A stretch of DNA of 12,602 nt from JBDKGH01 sp039798265 (GTDB taxonomy: Bacteria; Bacteroidota; Bacteroidia; Flavobacteriales_D; Sanyastnellaceae), in the NCBI GenBank assembly GCA_039798265.1, contig JBDKGH010000076.1, forward strand, positions 1-12,602, written 5' to 3'. Below, piece by piece: positions 7,257 to 12,602 of the stretch. Each line of letters opens with the position of its first letter. Within the stretch, counting starts at the first letter, position 1. The notes under the pieces were generated by a model. That model ran no database searches. It was not told the origin of the DNA and saw only the letters and a list, made by a program, of their open reading frames with translations. Both the position numbers and the translations under genes were made by a program.

Positions 7257-7785
7257 GCCCCGCCGAGAAGCGAATTTCTCCCAATTTTTCAGGTCTGTCC
7301 ATACCATGTTTTCCTAGGATAAGCCTCGATTGCACAAAGAAGTGTAGGTGTTTAAAGAAATACAAATTGTAGCCAATGGTGCTGGAGACCAAAGGGTTTA
7401 CTCCTGTGTGTGGCTCTTCTGTTAGGTTTAGCTTGGTAATAGCCATACCAGGGTGGAGGCCAACATAAAAGTCGCTGTTCCCGGAAATGAAGTGCTGATT
7501 CACGCCAAAGAAGGTGCTATGGTTAAACATAAATTGACTGGTTTTTGGATTAGAAGAGCCGAGCATGAAGTAAGTGTCGCCAGATGCGCTTCTGTTTTTT
7601 TCAAAATAATATTCCAAGCCCCCATGTCCATAAAAGTAATGGTTAGAAGAGTGGAGCATTTTCCCTGGACTCAAAGTCGAGAATGCGCGAATGCTTCCTT
7701 TTTTGATATTCACCTGATGTTGCGCTTCAGCCGATATACTGAGGCATAAGCCGATCCATAGGAGTGCTATTTTCTGGGTGTCCAT
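7240..7785 (-). CDS. Small secreted protein, probable outer-membrane beta-barrel
   Basis: 181 residues with a signal peptide at 1-21 (A-E-A|Q). The mature part is rich in aromatic and glycine residues in alternating strand-like runs, such as YFYGHGGLEYYFEK (50-63), STFFGVNQHFI (90-100), DFYVGLHPGMAI (105-116), VSSTIGYNLYFFK (133-145), HFFVQSRLIL (148-157) and IRFSAGLGLNY (171-181). It ends in an aromatic residue after a glycine-rich strand, as small outer-membrane barrels do. That suggests an 8-strand-size barrel, but no specific family is recognised. Its start overlaps the end of the preceding gene by 19 bases in another frame, and paaZ begins 32 bases downstream. The ATG at 7785 places the signal peptide correctly. 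Function unknown. Confidence 0.65.
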   Translation of the reverse strand: MDTQKIALLWIGLCLSISAEAQHQVNIKKGSIRAFSTLSPGKMLHSSNHYFYGHGGLEYYFEKNRSASGDTYFMLGSSNPKTSQFMFNHSTFFGVNQHFISGNSDFYVGLHPGMAITKLNLTEEPHTGVNPLVSSTIGYNLYFFKHLHFFVQSRLILGKHGMDRPEKLGEIRFSAGLGLNY

Positions 7786-8378
7786 AATCGAAAGAGTTGG
7801 TAGTTTATACTTAGAGTTGCAAGCATGTGTCCTTCTAATGAGTGATGCTCAGTTTCTTCAATATGTACTTCGGTGTGCTCGAAGTTGGCTTCTAACTCAT
7901 GCGTGAGGTGCCACATATATTGACACGTGAGCGATACATCAAATCGAGGACTCAAGTGGTAGTGGGCACCAATCCCTGCTTGTACTGCCGATCCCCAGCG
8001 ATCCAGTGTGTTATTGGGATCGCTGATAAGCGATTTTCGATTGTAATCGAAGCAATGTCCAGCAAGTACATAGGGCTGTATTTTCGAAGCTGTTTTTTCA
8101 TAAGGAATAGGATAATACAGCACACTCCAACCAATGTGAAAATACTCACTTCGAATATTGTTGTCAGCAATAATATTGATGTAATCTGCATACCAATCCG
8201 TGTTTACATATTTGGAAAGACGTATTCTGAATTGTCCGCCCGTGCCTATTCCTCCGCCATCATGATCAAAAAAACTATAGGTGGAACGCATGCCGATCGA
8301 AACATTTCCAGAGGGATTGTTTTGCGAAAAAGCAATCGAAGAGGAGAGCAGAATGCTCAGTAAGATGTAAGTTCTCAT
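7767..8378 (-). CDS. Secreted beta-barrel-like protein with His/Glu-rich loop
   Basis: 203 residues from the ATG at 8378. The frame is open further upstream to an ATG at 8429, but that would put 17 polar residues ahead of an otherwise perfect signal peptide (1-18, I-A-F-S|Q), so the inner start is chosen. The mature part alternates strand-like segments and loops: NVSIGMRSTYSFF (25-37), GGQFRIRLSKYV (47-58), DWYADYINII (61-70), FHIGWSVLYYPI (80-91), QPYVLAGHCFDY (101-112), SAVQAGIGAHYHL (130-142), FDVSLTCQYMWHL (146-158) and LATLSINYQLFRL (186-198). This fits a small outer-membrane barrel. Residues 157-184 hold seven His and eight Glu, placed where the last surface loop would be. It sits directly after the terminator of the metal-efflux operon and overlaps the next barrel-like gene by 19 bases. 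No convincing promoter was seen in the 50 bases upstream. No named family recognised. Confidence 0.65.
   Translation of the reverse strand: MRTYILLSILLSSSIAFSQNNPSGNVSIGMRSTYSFFDHDGGGIGTGGQFRIRLSKYVNTDWYADYINIIADNNIRSEYFHIGWSVLYYPIPYEKTASKIQPYVLAGHCFDYNRKSLISDPNNTLDRWGSAVQAGIGAHYHLSPRFDVSLTCQYMWHLTHELEANFEHTEVHIEETEHHSLEGHMLATLSINYQLFRLWTPRK
7827..7910 (-). other. His/Glu-rich segment, possible metal-binding surface loop
   Basis: This codes residues 157-184 of the barrel-like protein, with His at 157, 160, 168, 172, 178, 179 and 184 and Glu at 161, 163, 167, 170, 174, 175, 177 and 182. The rest of the protein has far fewer of either. Such clusters often bind Zn, Ni, Co or Cu. Metal binding here is inferred from composition and from the neighbouring efflux operon only. 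Confidence 0.45.
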
Positions 8379-8430
8379 AGCGGTGCATTTGATTTGAAAA
8401 CGCGTTTCATGATCAGAAAATTGCTGCAAT

Positions 8431-8468
8431 AAAAAAGGGATTGCTCAGTTAGATGCAATCCCTTTTTT
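8431..8468 (-). terminator. Strong hairpin terminator ending the metal-efflux operon
   Basis: GGGATTGC (8437-8444) pairs perfectly with GCAATCCC (8455-8462) and is flanked by six A (8431-8436) opposite eight T (8463-8470), giving a 14-bp stem with a 10-base loop. Read on the minus strand, the hairpin is followed by a run of Ts 20 bases after the adaptor stop codon. The A/T flanks also allow it to work on the plus strand. It separates the efflux operon from the beta-barrel genes. Confidence 0.85.
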
Positions 8469-8487
8469 TTGTGTGTAGAACAAGAAC

Positions 8488-9615
8488 TTATTCTTCTTCT
8501 TTATTTTTCATGGCCATCAAAAGCGTATAGGCATTTGATACGACAATGTTTTTTTCAAGTAATTCAATACCGTTTTTTATTTCTTGTTGATCCCCTGAGG
8601 ACATCCCTAATTGCACTTCTTTCATTTCAAATCTACCTTTTGTTGTTTCAATGAAAATGAAATTTTTATTTTCGAAAGTTACAAGTGCCGCAGAGGGAAG
8701 CACAATGGCCGAGGTAGTGCTTATCTCTACATCACCGGTTACAAAGGCACCGGGTGCCCAACCTTTTGGAAGTGATGAAATGGAACAATAAACTTGTGCA
8801 GAATGATCTGCTCCTATGGCTGAATTGATGGTGGTAATAGTAGCACTGATCTTTTCTTCCATATTGCTATTGCTGTGAAGATGCACAGGCATGCCTATGG
8901 AAAGATTGGCTAAGTCTTGTTCGAATACACTCAGCTTCGCTACCAGTTGAGAAGTAGAGAGAATTTCGAATAGAATATCGCCTTGATGCACATATTTCCC
9001 AGGAAAAACATTTACTACTGAGATCATTCCACTTTGATTCGCGCGAACGCTAATCTGGCGGGAAAGATTCGATTCCGAGAGTTGCCCAGGGTTGATGCCG
9101 ATGAGCGATAACTGCTCGGCCAGGGCGCGAACAGACACTTTTTGATTTTCATAATCGGCCTGTGCTTGTTGAAAAACTTTGTCACTACTTGCTTTCGAAG
9201 CATTCAATTCGGATTGCCGATCGAAGTCTTTTTGTTTCAATACGAGTTGCTGCTTAGCAATGAGGTAATCATGCTGCAATTGAATGAATGCAGGGTCTTG
9301 TATAACGGCGAGCACATCACCTTTTTGCACCATTTTGCCAGGATTTATAGACGTCGATTCTATTTGTCCGCTCATCGGAAAAGTAATCGCGGATTTTTGT
9401 CCTGTCGGCACTTCAAGTTGCCCCTTAAAACTTGCCGTTCCTTTCATCTCTACCATTTGCGGTTTTGCGATGGTCAGTTGGGCGTTTTGCAGTTGCGCAT
9501 CGTTGAGTGTGATTACGTTTTCGGCAACTGAGGCAGTGTTTTCTGTGGTTGGTTGGGGCTCTCCGCCGCATGCAGCGAGTAGAAGAGCGGGTAGTATATA
9601 AAGGAGGTTTTTCAT
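8488..9615 (-). CDS. RND efflux periplasmic adaptor (CzcB/CusB-like lipoprotein)
   Basis: 375 residues from the ATG at 9615. The frame also offers TTG at 9627, but TTG starts are rare in this phylum and the ATG gives a clean lipoprotein signal with lipobox L-A-A-C, Cys16, so the ATG is preferred. Domains run in adaptor order: the first half of the lipoyl-like hairpin domain (about 75-108, GQIESTSINPGKMVQKGD), a coiled-coil hairpin (110-172, rich in Q, L, K and A), the second lipoyl half (187-218, SGMISVVNVFPGKYVHQGD), a beta-barrel domain (222-300, VFEQDLANLSIGMPV) and a membrane-proximal domain (about 302-370). It should be anchored by lipid, bridge the pump and the TolC-like channel, and may pass metal to the pump. 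No N-terminal His- or Met-rich metal site is visible. It starts 12 bases after the pump-channel stop and ends just before a strong terminator, so it is the last gene of the efflux operon. Confidence 0.9.
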   Translation of the reverse strand: MKNLLYILPALLLAACGGEPQPTTENTASVAENVITLNDAQLQNAQLTIAKPQMVEMKGTASFKGQLEVPTGQKSAITFPMSGQIESTSINPGKMVQKGDVLAVIQDPAFIQLQHDYLIAKQQLVLKQKDFDRQSELNASKASSDKVFQQAQADYENQKVSVRALAEQLSLIGINPGQLSESNLSRQISVRANQSGMISVVNVFPGKYVHQGDILFEILSTSQLVAKLSVFEQDLANLSIGMPVHLHSNSNMEEKISATITTINSAIGADHSAQVYCSISSLPKGWAPGAFVTGDVEISTTSAIVLPSAALVTFENKNFIFIETTKGRFEMKEVQLGMSSGDQQEIKNGIELLEKNIVVSNAYTLLMAMKNKEEE

Positions 9616-9627
9616 GGTGTATTTCAA

Positions 9628-12602
9628 TTATGGGGCTGGAGTGAATGTTTCTAGAAGAAAAGATTGCTGATTGAATTGATCAATAGCGTCGAGGCGGTTG
9701 CTGCGAATTAGAATGGTTTGGTTAATCAAGGTTACCCATTCGAGGTAATTGATATCGCCATTAGCCATTTTATCGCTTGCTTGTTGCGTAATCAAATTGG
9801 CATGCAGAACACCAGTCGTCTCATATGCTTCTACATTTTTTAAGGCGAGGTTCCAACTTTCTTGAGCTTGCACATAACGCATTTGCTCTTCTTGTTGCAC
9901 TTGTTTTAATCGGATTTTTTCTTCTTCTAAAAACAACGAAGAAGCTTTCGATTTTTTACTCAATGATCGCGAAAAAACGGGGATGGTAACACCTGCACTA
10001 ACGGTGGAGAAGCGCGCTTGACCATCATAAAAGCGATCAGTACCATCGATGTTTTGCCAACCTTTGATGGTCATATTACTATACCCAACACTTAAGCTAG
10101 GCAGCCTTCGCGCTTGGTCTGCTTTCCACATCGACTCGGCAGCGGCAATCTTGAGTTGTTGTATGCGCAAGGGTACGGTAGCACTTACATCGTAGTTCAT
10201 TGCTACCAAAGGATAAATTGCATCATTACTGAAGGGAACCGGCACATCGCTGCTTTGCAAAAGTTGTTGCAATTGGAGTCGATGAAAAAAGTACTGCTGT
10301 TCTGCCTCTTTAAGCTGCTGTTGAATCTGCATGCGTTGATTGGCAAGAACAGCGGCTTCCATGGCAGAAGCTTCCCCAGCGCGCAGTTGAGCTTCCGATT
10401 TCGATTGTGCGTTGGCGTAAATACTATCCGAAAACTGTAGTAATTCTATTCGGTTAGCGGTGGTAATGGATAAATAAAACAGCCGTTTTACTTCGTAGAT
10501 CAATTGCAGTTGGATCGCATTTTTTTCTTGATAGCTAATAGCACTTTGCTTTTTGTTCCAATCACGCTCATGTTTGTAAACTGTAGGAAAAGCGAAGGAC
10601 TGTGATAAAGCGAACCGATTGTCAGTGGCTGCGCTGTTGATGTTTCCATACTCACCATTCAGACTAAGCGAAGGAATATCTGCTTTGATGGAACTAAGGG
10701 CGTCCATTGCTTTTATGCGCATGTCCATTTGCTGCAGTGTTAAGTTGTTTTTTTGCAGCTGTGTGAGCGCTTCATCTAGGGTGATTTTGGTTTGCGCTTG
10801 CAGGGCTCCGCTACTAATGATCATGAAAGCGATGAGGCCTAGTGATTTTGTCAAAGGGATGGACTTCGCATTTTTTCCTTCGAACATCAAAAACAAAATA
10901 GGAAGTACGAAAAGGGTGAGCAAGGTAGCCGTCACCAATCCGCCGATGACTACGGTGGCCAATGGGCGTTGCACTTCTGCTCCAGCACCGTTGCTGAGGG
11001 CCATGGGTAAAAAACCTAGCGATGCTACAGCAGCGGTCATGAGCACCGGGCGCAAGCGAATTTTAGTCCCCATCAATACCACACGTTTCATATCGGTCAT
11101 TCCTTCCGCTTTGAGGCGATTGAATTCGGTAATGAGTACAATTCCGTTCAAAACGGCTACGCCAAAAAGGGCGATGAATCCTACACCTGCGGAGATACTG
11201 AACGGCATTCCGCGCATACTTAGGGCAAATACACCACCAATAGCCGCTAAAGGAATGGCACTGTAAATGAGCAGCCCTTCGCGCACACTTTTGAAGGCCA
11301 TGTAAAGCATCAAAAAGATGAGTAAAAGCGCCACGGGAACAGCGATAGCTAAACGGTTTTTTGCAGCATTCAAATTTTCAAATGCACCGCCGTAAGTGAT
11401 GTAATAAGCAGGAGGAAAGCTGATGTTTGTATTGATTTTTTCTTGTAGTTCGGTAACAATACTTTGCACATCGCGACCGCGAACATTGAATCCGATGACA
11501 ATTCTTCGTTTGGCATCTTCGCGTTGAATTTGATTGGGACCTTCTATTACCGAAACCGAAGCCAATTCCGAAAGGGGAATCTGCAATCCTTGCGGAGTGG
11601 CTACCAAAAGACCTTGAATATCGGATACTTGTTGTCGCGCCTCTAAAGGCATGCGCACCATCAAATCAAATCGACGCTCCCCTTCAAAAACGAGTCCCGC
11701 TGATTGACCCGCAAAAGCAGTGTTAACGGTTCGGTTTACATCGGATATGGTTAAACCGTACTTGGCTATTTGATCGCGCTTGTAATCGATAACAACTTGA
11801 GGCATGCCTGTTACACTTTCTACATAGAGATCTTTAGCACCCTCCACGGTGTTCACTTGAGCACCGATCAAAGCAGCGTACTTCGCTAGGGTGTCTAGGT
11901 TTTCACCAAAGAGTTTACACACCACATCTTGCCGAGCACCAGTCATCAATTCATTAAAACGCATTTGAACGGGGTATTGAAAACCGGCGGTAATGCCCGG
12001 AACATCTTTGAGTTTTTCACTCATTTTCTCGGCCATTTCGTCAAATGTTTTGGCTGTTTTCCATTCCGATTTATCTTTCATAATAACCATCATATCGCTC
12101 GCTTCAATAGGCATAGGGTCTGTGGGTATTTCGCCGCTGCCGATTTTGGTCACTACTTTTTCTACCTCGGGGAAATTTTCCAATAGAACCTTTGCTGTTT
12201 TTTGCGTAGCATCGATTGTGGTAGAGAGGTTACTTCCCGTGAGCACGCGTGTGTCTACCGCAAAGTCGCCTTCTTCTAGTTCGGGGATAAATTCACCTCC
12301 CATATTGGACATGATGATTACGCTGATTACGAACAATCCTACGGCTACAGAAACGATGAGCTTTTTCCAATTCAATACACGCTCGAGTAAGTGCTGATAA
12401 AAACGTTCGATTCGTGCCATAATGCGATCGGAAAGAGTTGCTTTATGGTCGAGTTTTTTACTCAATACCAAGGAGCTCATCATGGGTATATAAGTCAGGG
12501 AAAGCAAGAAAGCTCCCATGATGGCAAAGGCTACCGTTAGAGCCATTGGTTTGAACATTTTTCCTTCAATGCCTTGAAGGGAAAGAATGGGCAAGTAAAC
12601 AA
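9628..12602 (-). CDS. CzcA-like heavy-metal RND pump fused to TolC-like outer-membrane channel (partial, 5' end outside window)
   Basis: The frame is open through the right edge; the upstream codons continue V-Y-L-P-I-L-S-L-Q-G-I-E-G, the conserved end of TM4 of HME-RND pumps, so the true start is outside. Numbering from Leu at 12594, residues 1-575 are the rest of the pump: TM helices at about 14-40, 78-96, 413-434, 440-460, 466-488, 516-535 and 545-570, and between them the second periplasmic porter/docking loop (about 98-410). DPMPIEASDM (159-168) and GVAVLNGIVLITE (478-490) match CzcA-type (Co/Zn/Cd/Ni) pumps rather than CusA. Residues 582-600 form a signal-peptide-like segment. Residues 603-985 are two TolC/OEP repeats with long coiled helices (683-780 and 880-980). 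Pump and channel are usually separate genes (czcA, czcC) in proteobacteria; the fusion is common in Bacteroidota. The adaptor follows after 12 bases. Proton-driven export across both membranes is the expected role. Confidence 0.92.
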   Translation of the reverse strand, partial: VYLPILSLQGIEGKMFKPMALTVAFAIMGAFLLSLTYIPMMSSLVLSKKLDHKATLSDRIMARIERFYQHLLERVLNWKKLIVSVAVGLFVISVIIMSNMGGEFIPELEEGDFAVDTRVLTGSNLSTTIDATQKTAKVLLENFPEVEKVVTKIGSGEIPTDPMPIEASDMMVIMKDKSEWKTAKTFDEMAEKMSEKLKDVPGITAGFQYPVQMRFNELMTGARQDVVCKLFGENLDTLAKYAALIGAQVNTVEGAKDLYVESVTGMPQVVIDYKRDQIAKYGLTISDVNRTVNTAFAGQSAGLVFEGERRFDLMVRMPLEARQQVSDIQGLLVATPQGLQIPLSELASVSVIEGPNQIQREDAKRRIVIGFNVRGRDVQSIVTELQEKINTNISFPPAYYITYGGAFENLNAAKNRLAIAVPVALLLIFLMLYMAFKSVREGLLIYSAIPLAAIGGVFALSMRGMPFSISAGVGFIALFGVAVLNGIVLITEFNRLKAEGMTDMKRVVLMGTKIRLRPVLMTAAVASLGFLPMALSNGAGAEVQRPLATVVIGGLVTATLLTLFVLPILFLMFEGKNAKSIPLTKSLGLIAFMIISSGALQAQTKITLDEALTQLQKNNLTLQQMDMRIKAMDALSSIKADIPSLSLNGEYGNINSAATDNRFALSQSFAFPTVYKHERDWNKKQSAISYQEKNAIQLQLIYEVKRLFYLSITTANRIELLQFSDSIYANAQSKSEAQLRAGEASAMEAAVLANQRMQIQQQLKEAEQQYFFHRLQLQQLLQSSDVPVPFSNDAIYPLVAMNYDVSATVPLRIQQLKIAAAESMWKADQARRLPSLSVGYSNMTIKGWQNIDGTDRFYDGQARFSTVSAGVTIPVFSRSLSKKSKASSLFLEEEKIRLKQVQQEEQMRYVQAQESWNLALKNVEAYETTGVLHANLITQQASDKMANGDINYLEWVTLINQTILIRSNRLDAIDQFNQQSFLLETFTPAP
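10795..10851 (-). other. Internal signal-peptide-like segment between pump and channel domains
   Basis: It encodes a lysine-preceded hydrophobic stretch ending in A-L-Q-A|Q, residues 582-600 of the partial fusion. It has the charge, length, small residue at -1 and Gln at +1 seen in the separate signal peptides of this window. It follows the last RND helix and directly precedes the channel domain, so it can act as a 13th membrane helix placing the channel in the periplasm, and may be cut by signal peptidase I. Confidence 0.65.

Noticed and set aside
7899..8363. 154-codon open frame on the plus strand, antisense to the barrel-like gene
   Set aside because: The opposite strand has a signal peptide and strand periodicity; this frame has neither a plausible start context nor protein features.
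8379..8429. Upstream ATG extending the His/Glu-rich barrel protein by 17 residues
   Set aside because: The extension is polar, starts at the edge of the terminator hairpin, and would bury the signal peptide. The inner ATG at 8378 fits.
9616..9627. TTG start for the adaptor immediately after the pump-channel stop codon
   Set aside because: The ATG 12 bases further in gives a standard lipoprotein signal peptide; TTG starts are rare in Bacteroidota and would add only four residues.
10619..11266. 215-codon open frame on the plus strand, antisense to the pump
   Set aside because: It lies wholly opposite the well-conserved RND/OEP junction and its translation has no recognisable domain. It is a shadow of the real gene.
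12592..12594. TTG at 12594 as the start of the RND pump
   Set aside because: The codons before it continue the conserved V-Y-L-P-I-L motif to the window edge, so this is an internal leucine in a truncated gene.

Overview
The window looks like a piece of a Bacteroidota chromosome, probably near Flavobacteriales or Sphingobacteriales, although the exact lineage cannot be read from it. Three things point there. Start codons lack Shine-Dalgarno motifs. Five secreted proteins, plus one internal junction, have signal peptides whose predicted cleavage leaves a Gln at +1 (the Bacteroidota 'Q-rule'). The heavy-metal RND pump is fused to its own TolC-like channel, an arrangement common in this phylum. 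Coding density is very high: no gap exceeds about 110 bases. I see no tRNA, rRNA, CRISPR array, insertion sequence or attachment site.

Left part (1-1887). A truncated YceI-family lipoprotein gene points left. Divergently, a TraB/GumN-family secreted protein points right and is followed by a probable intrinsic terminator. Next comes a small protein resembling the GxxExxY (PD-(D/E)XK-like) family but without recognisable catalytic residues. Its stop codon directly abuts the stop codon of the converging gene.

Middle part (1888-7207, all minus strand). A compact three-gene unit joined by two ATGA stop/start overlaps: paaZ (bifunctional ring-opening hydrolase/aldehyde dehydrogenase of phenylacetyl-CoA catabolism), then a secreted S41 peptidase, then a membrane protein built like a sensor histidine kinase with degenerate catalytic motifs. 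A plausible Bacteroidota-type promoter sits just before paaZ. No other phenylacetate genes are present.

Right part (7240-12602, minus strand). A heavy-metal efflux operon enters from the right edge: a CzcA-like RND pump fused through an internal signal-peptide-like segment to a TolC-like channel, then a lipoprotein periplasmic adaptor, closed by a strong hairpin terminator. Between this operon and paaZ lie two overlapping genes for small secreted proteins that look like outer-membrane beta-barrels. The first carries a dense His/Glu cluster in what is probably a surface loop.

Working together: the pump, channel and adaptor should export divalent metals across both membranes, and the His/Glu-rich barrel beside them might bind metal (inference). 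The paaZ, peptidase and pseudokinase genes are probably co-translated, but no functional link between them is obvious. The points most worth a second look are the internal signal peptide in the pump-channel fusion, the degenerate histidine kinase in the paaZ unit, the His/Glu-rich barrel and the catalytically stripped GxxExxY-like protein.
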